Assembly (NCBI GenBank): GCA_963971405.1
Contig: OZ020489.1
Location: 35,683,047-35,747,046 of the forward strand
Direction: 5' to 3'
Length of the DNA stretch: 64,000 nt
From: Psococerastis gibbosa
Taxonomy: Eukaryota > Arthropoda > Insecta > Psocodea > Psocidae
In this document: positions 31,901 through 42,889 of the stretch, in pieces
Position numbering within the stretch: position 1 is the first letter of the stretch
Layout of the letters: the number at the start of each line of letters is the position of its first letter
Position numbers and translations under genes: made by a program
Notes under the pieces: generated by a model
Seen by the model: only the letters and a program-made list of their open reading frames with translations
The model's database searches: none
Told to the model about the DNA's origin: nothing

Positions 31901-32219
31901 TCTTCATTCCCTGACTTTATCGCTGAAAGTTGCTACTTGCATTTCCGCCCGGAGATCCATATTCTGTAATTCGAACAATCAAAAGTTCCACTGCACTATG
32001 CTTTACCATGTAACTGTCACTGAAATACAATTATACGCTATACCTACTCCTAAATCCAACAAATAGTAATTACCTAAATTATTCTTGACTTCCTGACCTA
32101 CGCGAATTGAAAGCTATTATATTCGTAGAGAAGTCGTGAATAAAAATGGGTATGATCCTGGGTTATTTGCAAAGAGCATGCGCGCAAGAAGCACTTAAGC
32201 AACTATTAGTATACTTGAC

Positions 32220-33540
32220 GTGTAAACCGGGCTAATAGTTGGTGTATCCAAAAAGAAGCGGTCAAGTCCGTTCCCGGAAATGCTGGAGGCTGACTCTCGT
32301 TCCTGTCAGTGACCGGCTGGGGGGTTTTAAAAAAAAGATGGCTGCGAAATGTTGTAAACATGCCAGAAGGCAGCTGCCGATCAAGCCAAAAAACTCACAA
32401 AGCCACCATGACGGGTAGAAGACTACAGGGGCGTCCACGTAGAAACTGAGAACTGACCTCCGTGAGTTGGGGGTCCGTAGATGACTGGAGAAGTGTTTCT
32501 TGAGCTGGCCAAAGCCCATCAAGGGCTGCAGAGCCTGAAGAAAAAGAAGAAGAAGAGGAAAATGAAGAGCAAGAAGAAGAAGAAGAGCTAATTGTTACTG
32601 GTATCCTAAAAGAAGCGTTGCCGCGGAAATATTGGAAGCCGCGGACTCCGGACGCCTTATGGGAGGCCAACCCATGTTCCGGACAGTAGCCTAGCTGGTT
32701 ATAAGAAACGATTCCAAAATAGACGCACCGCAGGAGGGGCGAAATTGAAACTGACCTCCGTGAGTTGGGGGTCCGTAGATGACTGGAGGAGTGGCAGGCC
32801 AAAGCCCATCAAGGGCTGCAGAGCCTGAAGAAGAAGAAGAAGAAGAAGAAGAAGACGTGTAAACCGGGCTACTGGTATCCTAAAAGAAGCGTTGCCGCGG
32901 AAATGTTGGAAGCCGCGGACCCCGGGCGCCTTATGGGAGGCCGACCCATGTTCCAGACAATAGCCTACCTGGTTATAAGAAACGATTCCAAAATAGACGC
33001 ACCGCAGGAGGGGCGAAGTTGAAACTGACCTCCGTGAGTTGGGGGACCGTAGATGACTGGAGGAGTGTCTCTTGAGCAGGCCAAAGCCCATCAAGGGCTG
33101 CAGAGCCTGAAGAAGAAGAAGAAGAAGAAGAAGACGTGTAAACCGGGCTACTGGTATCCTAAAAGAAGCGTTTCCGCGGAAATGTTGGAAGCCGCGGACC
33201 CCGGGCGCCTTATGGGAGGCCGACCCATGTTCCAGACAGTAGCCTACCTGGTTATAAGAAACGATTCCAAAATAGACGCACCGCAGGATGGGCGAAATTG
33301 AAACTGACCTCCGTGAGTTGGGGGTCCATATATGACTGGTGGACTAAATTTGGTTGACCAGGCCGAAGCCCATCAACAGCTCCAGAAGAAGAAGTAGAAG
33401 ATGTGTAAACCAGGCTACTAGTTATGGTATCGAAGCGGCTAAGCCCGTTGCAGGAAATGTTGGAAGCCGCGGACTCCGGACGGCTTATTGGGAGGCCGAC
33501 TCACGTTCCTTACAGTAGCTGGGTAGGGCATGGAATCGTT
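32220..33540 (+). repeat. Tandem array of LINE 3' ends joined by (GAA)n tails
   Basis: GTGTAAACCGGGCT starts at 32220, 32857 and 33136, and GTGTAAACCAGGCT at 33403. A unit lacking this head begins at about 32582. Spacing is 279 and 267 in the regular part. Each unit carries AAAAGAAGCG[T/G]…, GAAGCCGCGGAC…GGGAGGCC, CTGACCTCCGTGAGTTGGGG and ACTGGAGGAGT…CAAAGCCCATCAAGGGCT, then a GAAGAAGAAG tail. The same terminal codons are readable at 50435-50650 as a reverse transcriptase tail. Opposite-strand ORFs here are artefacts. Confidence 0.85.
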
Positions 33541-33834
33541 ATTGAGTGGCCACGAAGAGGAATTGTAAAATATGTGTTAACACTTGCGGTCAATTTAAGT
33601 TAGATTGGAGCTGCAACTCAGCTCAACTGGTTGCCATAAGTCCCGTATAAGGTACAGACATAAAGCTTTTAAATAATTGGGCTGTATCTCTTCTATGCGA
33701 TTCATATACCTATACAATATGAAACGGCGAGATCGCATTTCCCCATTCTATAGCAGTGGCTAAAATTAGGTGAAAAAACAACTTTCCACTCACTTTTACT
33801 ATTATACAGTATAAGGTTTTGAAAAGTTGTTTCT

Positions 33835-34068
33835 AACACCTGCTTTCAGCATTTCTGCTTTAAGCAACCCTGGCAGCCTGGCGGGGGGAGTGAGTCTGTT
33901 TGTTAACTTGAGGCACCCTAAGGGCAGACTTTTTCACCTCGGGGGAAAGCGGGGTTGACTGTCAGGGTGGACCTCCTGATTATAGTGGATTCCAAGCAAC
34001 TTGGGGAACATGGCAAAGTCACACGATTAAATCGGAGGTGACCAGGACTCGACACGCACGTAGACTGA
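33835..34068 (-). mobile_element. 5S-derived SINE subfamily B, 3' part only
   Basis: CACCTGCTTTCAGCATTTCT… to …GAGGTGACCAGGACTCGACACGCACG matches subfamily B read on the opposite strand. The 5S-like head is missing; the sequence breaks at about 34068. Confidence 0.75.
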
Positions 34069-34092
34069 AAAGCGCAGCTCTTTCATGTCTCT

Positions 34093-34281
34093 ATGACCGC
34101 CTATAGCCATGGAATTTGTAAAGAAATGGACTTGTATTGCGGATACCCCGACATAACAAAGCTTAATATGGTACTTCATTTTTTTGTAAATGTCTACCGC
34201 CAGTGGAACTCCCTAGATAAGCAAATCAGATCGCAACCAAAGATTCGTGGGTTACTAAATAAATTTCTAGGGACGAAATAG
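34093..34281 (+). pseudogene. LINE-like C-terminal fragment
   Basis: The end reads FFVNVYRQWNSLDKQIRSQP, then KIRGLLNKFLG. The VYRxWNSLxxxIR pattern is seen at the extreme C-terminus of many Jockey/CR1-like reverse transcriptases. There is no catalytic region. It could be a chance ORF. Confidence 0.5.
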
Positions 34282-34284
34282 TTT

Positions 34285-35735
34285 TAGCAAACGGTTTACT
34301 GTATGTCAATAGGGTTTTATGTCTTTTCATAAATAGGCAACGTTTAGAATAAAATGGTGTTAGTGAACGCCACATAGCATACTGGAAATGTACAGTATTT
34401 CCTCTACTGGAAGTGACATTTTGATAGCTCCATAATCTATATTTTTTTTTATTGAAAACATTCCCTTTCGACTCTGGCCGATCAGGTGTACGGAGATTCC
34501 GCAGACCCTGCTTTTCCTCTCCGCTACCTACGCTACGTAATAAAAAATAAAAAATACTTCATTATTTTCCCAACCACATCATCAGCACTCTAGTGTTCCA
34601 AATTTCGAACCACAATGACGACTATGAACTTTTACTTATCAAATTATTTTCACTTTGACTGGACGCCATCTTAAAATGGTTGATTTGTCGTAAAAAGTGT
34701 GAATTACCTTTATCGTAGATAATAATACGAACTTTCAGTCAAATTTTAATTCATTCCTCTGCGACCAATATTAACTGAGATATGAATTATGTAAGGTTTC
34801 AATTGGCCGCCATCTTTTAACTAAATAGTGGATCTAGCTGGTTAACGAACTCGATCAAGAAATTTGTATGATCAATATTTGTGCCAAGTTTCATTAAAAT
34901 CGGATAATATTTACGGAAGTTAAAGTGTTTCCTAAAATCGATTGCGGAACTTGTATCGTTCTTTTCACACACCTGATATTGTAATCACTGTTTGTTAATT
35001 TACTCTTACTGAAGTAGAGTCGAAACCTTCTCAATACAACAAATCTACCTTACAACCGTCTACTCAATTCGACTTCCTCGACTAGCTACAGAACTAACCA
35101 AGAAGAAACGCGCGCATTATACGATATACATGTAAAGATAAAAATAGTTCCAGGCTGATTTACTCCACCAAGAAGTGTTGAAAACAGGTATCTAAGGATT
35201 GTTTCTTCAAAAAATCAAATAAGGTGATTGATTTGTATACAAATTAGTTAACCAGCACTTAAAATCTAGTCCTGCCTATTAAAATTTAATTACAAACTGA
35301 CTGAAGCCACCCACTTTCCCAATGCCGACGAAATAGATATATTCTGGATTTTAAGAACTTGCTTTACATTTTTATTTGTGTTCAAGTGTCCGATTCGTGA
35401 TTGTTGACTTTTTAGGAGTCTTAAGCATGATTATTATTCTTTATGCCATAATTACAAAACCTGTTTAGAGCCTTTCACTGCTTTATAAATTAAATATCGT
35501 CTTCAGCTCGTACGTCAATAAAATTGATTTGTACCATAAAATCGTTCAGTTTCACCTAAGATACGATGCGTCAAACAGTTTCGGAGCATTGTTATTATTA
35601 TTGCAGGGCTTTTTTTGAACGTAGGTCGTAGACATACTTGCAACGTGGTATCCCATTGAATAATCGGATATTAATAGTATTGTTTTCTAGTTAATTTCTA
35701 GCCATTGGCAAACTGTTTATATATATACTGTTAAT
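34285..35735. other. No recognisable gene
   Basis: AT-rich. The segment at about 34660-34940 (CCAAGTTTCATTAAAATCGG and GGCCGCCATCTT) reads like the interior of a non-coding transposon, but I have no second copy to prove it. Confidence 0.35.
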
Positions 35736-35737
35736 AA

Positions 35738-35895
35738 TCGACTTCGATGGCCATGTGGTAACGTGCTTGCACTTGTGCGAGTCTTTACACGCCATGCACT
35801 CGGAGACGTGTCGTACTCATCACGGGTAATAACCTACAGAGGCGACTGAAGAGGTCAATCGGATACATTCATTAAATTGTTTGTATGCGATTTAT
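35738..35895 (+). mobile_element. tRNA-like SINE family D, best single copy
   Basis: CTTCGATGGCCATGTGGTAACG has an A-box form. It is followed by CGGAGACGTGTCGTACTCAT, ACAGAGGCGACTGAAGAGGT and AAATTGTTTGTATGCGA. The B box is weak. Confidence 0.65.
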
Positions 35896-37075
35896 TATTA
35901 TTTTATTATAACATATTATAAGTTTCTGGCAATGGAAGATGACCATTTCCGAATTTTCCAGATTATTGAAGGAGCAGTGTGCCCGCAATGGCGCCACTGT
36001 CTATTGAATTGGGGAGCCTACCATTAAAAAAAAACACAAAAAAATGCTAACCTTATGCTGTCCCTGGGTAGCCTTTATAAGTTAAGAGCCATCAGGGTAT
36101 TTAAAAGGTACTGGGATGTATTGTATGACGGTATTTACAGCGTTGATTTGCTTAGATTAAATATACTCGTAAAACGAGAAAAATAATGTCTCAGTCACAT
36201 TTTTCACTGCAAAACTGGATATCGTCGATGATACAGCAAACTTTCACCTGTCCAAAAAATGCGATTTACAATTTAACACACCATGGCGTCCAAAATAAAT
36301 GAATACACCTTGTAGCAAACGGTTGCTTGTCAACAGCCAATAGGAAGGAAGCAATAAATAAATATAAATAATAAATAAATACGACAAAAGTTAGACAGTT
36401 TTTTTTTTCACCTGAAAAATAAGTTTTTTTCACATGCATTTGCAGTATCAGGGACGATATAGCACTTTAATTTTTTTAATTTTCAATCATTATGTAGTAG
36501 CTACTGTGAACGGGATATTTCATGTTAATTAAGTACAGCAAACAGGTATTATTGCCATATTTACGGTAAAACATATCAATTAAATAGAGCTGTAAATGAT
36601 CATCAATATAATCAACTCTGAATTTACTCGGCCATCAATTATTTTTCGATTAAATACGATAAAATTCCTTTCCCACTTTCCATTCATCTAGCATCTCAGG
36701 CTCTCTGAATACCTTCTTTGCCGAGATATTTCCCGAGGCAGCAGTATTCATTAAACAAATTACTAGAGAAGGAGTTCCAGTAAAAAGTGGTTCCATTTAA
36801 TTTTATATGATTTTAAATTTACAACTATCACTGAAAAAATTCACGAATTTCCTTAGTCTTGTAAAGACGGTCGCTGCCGCTTGTCTAAACTGGCAATTAC
36901 GTCAACTAATATTCACGCCAATTTGGCCAAAATGGTCTAGTTATTGCTACAGGTAATTGTTGAACTACCCAGTACGCGTTTTTTTGTTGTTGTATAAAGT
37001 CGATTTTAACAAGGAACATCGATCTTAGTGCCATCGAAAATATACAATAATTTAGCAGAAATACTGAAACAAATG
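35896..37075. other. No recognisable feature
   Basis: AT-rich; no supported gene or repeat apart from short (AAT)n-like runs near 36350. Confidence 0.4.
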
Positions 37076-37077
37076 TC

Positions 37078-37285
37078 AGGACATGTAGAGTAGTGGTACG
37101 AACTCTGACTTTCACCCGAAAGGCTGCTGGTTCGAGCCCTACACTAGCTACATTTTCTGGCCATGCTTTCGAGAGCATGTGAAGCAGACGGTCCCGGGCT
37201 TTCCTAGTTGAGTGTAAGAGAGGGCTTTATAGCCCTAACTAGCAATACTGGCTTAGCAATAAAACAAAAAGACATTATTTAAATT
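37078..37285 (+). mobile_element. Family A SINE, near full length
   Basis: AGGACATGTAGAGTAGTGGT (A box), CTGGTTCGAGCCCTACACTA (B box), TTTTCTGGCCATGC, GACGGTCCCGGGCTTTCCTA and AGGGCTTTATAGCCCTAACT occur in order. Confidence 0.82.
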
Positions 37286-37497
37286 TTATACTTCGATCGT
37301 CTTGTTGAAAAAGTTAAGCTTGTGACTGACGTCGTCAGATTTAGGGCGGTTCCCGTTATCTCTAAAAAAAAAGTATTGTTCAGGAATACGTTTTAATATA
37401 CAAATACGAATACGAATATACGAATACAATTTTTTCAAATGCAAGAATAAAAATGTGTATACCATTTGGTAACAGCTTCCCTAGAGTAGTTACACAG

Positions 37498-37680
37498 TAA
37501 ATATGAATAAATATTGACTTCTTTTGTTCTATTAACCTAGCGGAGTTAGGGTTATAAAGCCCTGCCTTAAACTACACTAGGAAGGCCCGGGACCGCCTGC
37601 TTTACATGTCCTCCGAATAATCGCCAGAAAATGTAGCTAGTGTGGGACGCGAACCAACAACCTTTCGGGTGATTTCGGAT
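37498..37680 (-). mobile_element. Family A SINE, near full length
   Basis: On the - strand a diverged B box (GGTTCGCGTCCCACACTAGC) is followed by the family body and a tail ending in ATTTATTCATATT. The A box end is lost at about 37680. Confidence 0.78.
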
Positions 37681-38021
37681 ATGGCGTCCCCCTTCCGTGG
37701 GAAGAGAATGTCCCATCACTCCTGTGTAGATATCTAAGTTTCCCAAGATGGCGATACGGCTTTCCTTTTTATTATAGATCGGTGAAGGGCCTATATAGTC
37801 GTATTAATAGTAATGATGCTTTCAAATTCAAATTTAAACTAATAGCCAATGTCATAATGCGCATAAACAAATTGTAATTTGCAACGTATACTAAATAGAT
37901 GAACGAAAGCGCTGTGAAGGTGGGTTGGACTAACGTTGATTTCCATATGTTGCTATTTTGTACATGTCGGTATTTACATTCACAACGATTAGTTTCCGAT
38001 CTTGACTTGACTTACTTGACT
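37681..38021. other. No recognisable feature
   Basis: No supported gene or repeat. Confidence 0.4.
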
Positions 38022-38031
38022 TAGGTTGGCG

Positions 38032-38324
38032 TGAAGCCGGCCGCCATACCAATTTGAATCCAGCGGACCAGAGCAGGTTCAAAGCTGCAGATAATTTGGT
38101 CGTGTGCACAGTGCTGGTAGGGAAACAGGGTAGGACTTGTCCTGGTCACCTCCGAACTAATCGTGTGACTTCACTGTGTTTCCCAAGTGGTTCGGAATCC
38201 ACTACAATCAGGAGGTCCACTGTCCTATGGGCTGGCGTAGGACAGTCAAGGCGGGGTCGCTCTATGGGCCCAAATATGAGGCCTAAGTAGTTATTAACCC
38301 GACGAACACTACCACTACTACTAC
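38032..38324 (+). mobile_element. 5S-derived SINE, subfamily C, with target duplication
   Basis: A 10-bp duplication TAGGTTGGCG flanks it (38022-38031 and 38325-38334). Four extra bases (TGAA) precede the GCCGGCCGCC head. The 3' tail is ACTACTACTAC. Confidence 0.85.
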
Positions 38325-38334
38325 TAGGTTGGCG

Positions 38335-38525
38335 CGTCCAGCCCGGGACGATCTTCCGCCGCTAGCTTCCAGTCTCAGGTGCCGGTGGCATGCACATCTT
38401 CGAACACTTGGTCTCTTCATCTCAGTCTTGGCCTACCGCGACGCCTAAGGTGGTTGAAGGTGTCTTCGAAAACCAGCTTCGGCGTTCTCTCCGCTTGCAT
38501 ACAGTGTACATGACCCAGTCATTGG
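38335..38525 (-). pseudogene. LINE fragment, same lineage as 6165-6390
   Basis: The - strand reads VFEDTFNHLRRRGRPRLR, stop, RDQVFEDVHATGT, stop, DWKLAAEDR. It aligns to the + strand copy near 6.2 kb. Two stops show it is a pseudogene. Confidence 0.75.
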
Positions 38526-39215
38526 ATTCGACGCCCTTTTAGTTCTAATTTTCGATCTTAATGCATGGAAAGAAAAATGATTGTTGCTTAACAAACAGCC
38601 GGAATATCGGTTTCTTGTGCAAAATCAAATTTCACAGGATATATAATACATTGACCACATTAACTATAGACTATAAACCTATCATAGAATGAATAAGTGT
38701 TCCTCTATAGGTAGATTTGGAACTCCTTCCTTACGGGACACCCCACCGCTCCCCCATCTGTTTTTACTCAAATAAAGTTCAATTCTTCTTCTTCTAGCCC
38801 ATGATTGTTTATTCCAGTGCAAGGGATTTTGGTGCCAGGACTAGGAGGTGGGGGTTGCTTTACTGTTAGTTGGATAAATTTATGTGAGTCTTCCTCTTCT
38901 TTCGATGCCTCTTCTAACGAAGATTGGCGATCATCATGGCAGTTTAGACCTTGGAGACTGCTACTCTGAAAAGAGATGTCGTGCTCTTCTCAAAACCGCT
39001 GCAAAAGGTTTTTCAACCAGAATGTTCTTCTCCTGCCCGCAGTCCTTCTATCTTCCCTTGGCGTATAACAAGCAGAAAGGGATATTTCACATTCCTCATC
39101 AGTATTTTGGTTTCCGTTTCTTAACCGTCAGCAGTAACTCGACTTTTGTATAGAGAATAGCCAGGGGCATTTGTGGACAGACTTAGTGAATTAATATGGA
39201 AACTTCTTCTTCCTG
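38526..39215. other. No recognisable feature
   Basis: A small ORF at 38884-39153 has no recognisable motif. Confidence 0.35.
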
Positions 39216-39217
39216 TC

Positions 39218-39805
39218 AAGACATGTAGCGTAGTGGTACGGACTCTGACTTTCACCCGAAAGGTTGTTGGTTCGAATCCCACACTAGCTACATTTTCTGG
39301 CCATGCATGGCAGGGCATGTAAAGCAGGCCAACGGCCTTACCATGTTGATTCCATTAGAGCAGAGCATATTTCAAACTGCGGCAACTTGGTAGTGTGCAC
39401 AGCGTTGGCAGGGGAACATGGTGGGACATGATAACGCGCTCAGGCAGTATAAGTCGAGTCCTAGTCACCTCCGATTTAATCGTGTGACTTTACCATGTTC
39501 CCCAAGTGGTTCGGAATCCACTATAATCAGGAGGTCCTCCTTGTTAGTCAACTCCCCTTTCCCCGAGGTGAAAGAGTCTGCCCTTAGGGTGCCTCAAGTT
39601 AACAAACAGACTCACTCCCCCCGCCAGGCTGACAGGGTTGCTTAAAGCAGAAATGCTGAAAGCAGGCGTTAGTAACAACAACAAGAACATGTAAAGCAGG
39701 CGGTCCCGGGCCTTCCTAGTTGAGTGTAAGAGAGGGCTTTATAGCCCGCTAACTCCGCTGGATTGGCTTAGTAATAAGAAACAACAAAAAGTCCTTATTT
39801 TTCCT
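39218..39805 (+). mobile_element. Family A SINE interrupted by a 5S-derived SINE
   Basis: The head (ACATGTAGCGTAGTGGTACG, B box TGGTTCGAATCCCACACTAG) runs to CATGTAAAGCAGG at 39328. The body resumes CGGTCCCGGGCCTTCCTAGT at 39701 and ends AAAAAGTCCTTATTTTTCC. Removing 39329-39700 restores the consensus. Confidence 0.85.
39329..39687 (+). mobile_element. 5S-derived SINE subfamily B nested in a family A SINE
   Basis: A perfect 13-bp duplication CATGTAAAGCAGG (39316-39328 and 39688-39700) flanks it. It starts with GGCC followed by AACGGCCTTACCATGTTGAT. Allowing for the lost first base, 20 of 24 positions match the 5S rRNA 5' end. The 3' end is GCAGGCGTTAGTAACAACAA, a (CAA)n tail. Confidence 0.88.
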
Positions 39806-40716
39806 TTTCCCTGTTAGTGCCGCGTGCGCAGCTTGAGGGGGTCGGCCCAGACCCATTTCTTGTGCTGCATGCAGTCGGACGCTGTCGGTCGCTAACCTCT
39901 TGAATATTGGGACAATATACGAAAAATACCCAAATCTCAAATGTAATAAAACTCGCTGAACCACTACCCACATAGCTTCCGCGGCAGCTTTTTACAAAGC
40001 ATAAAAGAAGTTGGGGCATCATAACTCAATGTAAGACGCCGATTATTTTCCCAAAACAAAGTTCCACCTACAAATTACCACAAATATCCCACAATTATTA
40101 ATGTTCTCGTATCCAATCGATTATAAATAGAGAATAAGACGAAAAAAAAACTGGTATAGAATGGCCCAGAGTGTTCTTTTACCTGTCCGGCCAAAAAATA
40201 TATCATACTCACAATTTTTCCTTCAAAATACAAAACACGGGTGTAATTAAATTTTAACATATTCGTAAGCCTTTTCATTAATAATGGTGTTTTCTGTCTG
40301 GGAACCCCTAAAAGATGGGACTTGCGATAGGTTAATGATATCGAATGACCGCATTCTAAGGCTGGGAATGAAGTTGATTTATTAGTTTTTTTCATTGGTA
40401 GAATGGTCAATTCTGTATATTTCATTCTTATTCATTACTTTGGCTCCATTGCAATGTTTTGGTGGTTTATAACTTCAAGATCTGCATTATGTGGGCGTAT
40501 GGAATATTTTGGAGTAAAATCAGGTTTGTGGCTGAACCTCTAGTGACTTGTGGTAGGCCTTCCGTTCTGTATAAATTTCATATGCATTAGCGAATTAAAT
40601 AAATAATAAATAAAGAACGCTGCGGATGGAAATTGTCAATTTTTCGCTACAAGGCTAGTTCTAGTCATTGAGAGGCAGTGCCCCCTATGATTAGAGTCTT
40701 GGCCTGCAAGTCTTTG
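39806..40716. other. Unassigned, containing the dispersed repeat shared with 31450-31575
   Basis: About 40455-40600 repeats 'ttttggtggtttataacttcaag' and 'cctctagtgacttgtggtag', also present at 31.45-31.57 kb. Otherwise nothing recognised. Confidence 0.45.
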
Positions 40717-40724
40717 CCTGGAGA

Positions 40725-40941
40725 CAGTGGCGTAGCAAATTTTTGGGGCTCTTTCGCAAGACAGAGACCCCCCTACAATTTTTTGCAATTACACTACGCC
40801 GAAACTTTCATTTTCCTTTCTTAAATTTTGTTTTTTTAATTTAATTTATAGCCTATATTTTTTCAGAAAATCCCCAAAAAATTGCGTATTATTTTCCTTT
40901 TTACGCCTTGCGTAACTTGCTACCCTTCTGTTACGCCACTG
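40725..40941. mobile_element. hAT-type MITE, CAGTGGCGTAGC ends
   Basis: The ends CAGTGGCGTA and CTGTTACGCCACTG are inverted, and the 8-bp duplication CCTGGAGA is perfect (40717-40724 and 40942-40949). The interior is AT-rich with no ORF. Confidence 0.9.
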
Positions 40942-41114
40942 CCTGGAGATGATTGCTTTCGATGGGATCCATCAATACTACTGTACTTCTAGGCCAGCTT
41001 ACGCAAATAGCTACTGTAACTATGTGCCAGTATCCGAACTTTGTTAAGTCGGTTACATTGTATATTAATCTCAGTTTGTACACGGGCTGACTGAAGCCTT
41101 GCGGTATATGATTT

Positions 41115-41186
41115 TATTGTATCAATATATTGTATGTATTGTATGTATTGTATGTATTGGATCAATATAATAATAATAATAATAAT
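41115..41186. repeat. Microsatellites (TATTGTATG)n and (AAT)n
   Basis: Repeated TATTGTATG words are followed after ATCAATAT by AATAATAATAATAATAAT. Confidence 0.85.
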
Positions 41187-41335
41187 TGCTAGTAGCCAGT
41201 GTAGGTTGACATTGAGGACGGGTATCTGATTTTGCCAATGGCCAAAACATGCGGAACCAATACCAATAGTGTTAGAAGATCCATTGGGTCATTGGCATCG
41301 GTCTACGTAACTGGAAAAGTCCCTCAAATAATAAT
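41187..41335 (+). mobile_element. tRNA-like SINE family E, copy 7, 5' truncated
   Basis: GTGTAGGTTGACATTGAGGA, TGCCAATGGCCAAAACAT and GAAAAGTCCCTCAAATAATA match the family. It starts directly at the (AAT)n run. Confidence 0.65.
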
Positions 41336-42325
41336 GTCCTCATGTACTGTAGGTATGACGGTATTTCGTCAATTGTTACAGTAACATACGTATACAATAT
41401 AGTACATAGGTGAGTCTAAATGCCACAGTGATTTAGTAAGTTTTAGATCGGTGTTATTATTGCAGTTTCTTGCATAAAGTTTCTGTTTTTATACCGAAAT
41501 CGAAATAAACATGACATGAGAATAATTTTCGGACCGGGGTCCGAGCTCCCACACATTTCCTATCCCTTTCTACTGTTCTTGTTGGCGCCAAAAAAGGGCT
41601 TAGGTTTAAATCTACATAAAAACCAGAAGTCAGACCTAGTTATGTGGCCAACTTGTGCCTAAACGAACTAGACGAGTCAGACATATTAACTGTAAACTTC
41701 TAATGCAATCTAAACTTCGCCAAAGAAGGACATCTCTGACTATAAGAAATGTTGGTCGTAAAATAATCGATCTCTGAGTTGGGCACATTAGTTTTTGTGC
41801 ATTGAGTCTAGTCAGTCATCAACCTAGTTTGACTAGGTTACTCACATCAATATTCCGCATTAAAAACGCGCAGTGCGTCATAAATTACTTATTTCGTAAT
41901 GAGATGCGAGTCTATGTTAATTAATTTCCAGGTCAAATCGTAGCTCAATTTTGTGGATATTTTAGCATATATTTTTTAGTGATTTATTCTCTTGACTTTG
42001 AGTTTTTTTTATGGTGAACTGTTTGGGATCAAAGTTCTCCTTGGTGCTGATTGCTTTGGTCACCTCCAATAATTTGCTACAGTCATCATCAACTATTTTT
42101 ATTCTACTTCAGCGGTTAACCAACTATTATCTGTCTTGTTCAATGATGTGTGGTTTTTGTGTGTCTTTTTTTGTCCTGAAATTGGGGACCTGCTGAATGA
42201 ATTTATTAGAGCACTCGACAAATTCAAACGCGATTTAAAAACATTTTTCTCCTTCAAAAATTCAAATTTGAAAGCAAAACTATTATTTTAACTAATTTGT
42301 CATTTACAAGAAATATTAATAGCAT
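41336..42325. other. No recognisable feature
   Basis: AT-rich; no supported gene or repeat. Confidence 0.4.
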
Positions 42326-42329
42326 AAAA

Positions 42330-42415
42330 GCAAATGAATGAATAACCTCTTCAGTCGCCTCTGTGGGTGATACCTGTGTTGAGTTACGACAGGCCTCCAA
42401 TTGCATTAAATTTCG
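42330..42415 (-). mobile_element. tRNA-like SINE family D fragment
   Basis: The reverse complement has GGCCTGTCGTAACTCAACAC and AGAGGCGACTGAAGAGGTTA. It lies about 475 bp upstream of the castor-like exon. Confidence 0.65.
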
Positions 42416-42889
42416 TGGGTAAAAAAAAATATAAACTGAGGGCCTATGGTGTTTGCTACAATACATTGTTACTGATCTTTGTATTTGATTTGATATGATT
42501 TGACCTATAATGGTCTTAGTTCTTCGCCTTGCAAAATTAATCTTACACGTGCAATATACCTATTGCTTCCTCTATCTTTCAGGCTTTTTTGGAGATAGAA
42601 CTAAGTTATACTGTTTAAGGTAAATACCTGGTAGCATCTTATTTATTGAATGGCGCTATTGGGCTAAAATTCTTTTTCATTTGTAGGGCTGAAATTGCGT
42701 TCGCTTCGATATATTCGGTAATTCCATAATTCAAGTGCATATTTGGCTCACATCGTAGGATCAGTCCAATACTGCCGATTGATATTGCGGTTGCTCCCAC
42801 AATTACCATGGAATCCATAACAGTAACACATATTAAACCAATCTTTAGCATTACATCAACGTTAACACTTTCTCTATTTTTCTTTACAG
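42416..42889 (+). other. Intron or 5' sequence just upstream of the first recognised castor-like exon
   Basis: No exon or repeat recognised. The last bases form a pyrimidine-rich tract leading to the acceptor AG at 42888-42889. Confidence 0.5.

Noticed and set aside
32262-33094. Overlapping - strand ORFs of 86-135 codons rich in Ser
   Set aside because: They are antisense to LINE 3' ends and (GAA)n tails; the Ser runs are reverse-complement TTC/TCT codons.
34660-34940. Possible DNA transposon interior (CCAAGTTTCATTAAAATCGG phrase)
   Set aside because: It feels familiar as repeat sequence, but there is no second copy, ends or coding evidence in this window.
41115-41186. CRISPR-like direct repeats
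   Set aside because: These are simple microsatellites without spacers, in eukaryotic sequence.
42808-42889. ATG at 42808 as the start codon of the castor-like protein
   Set aside because: The stretch from 42808 to 42889 ends in a strong pyrimidine tract plus AG and encodes Ser/Thr/Leu/Phe-rich residues typical of read-through intron. A start there cannot be fully excluded without transcripts.
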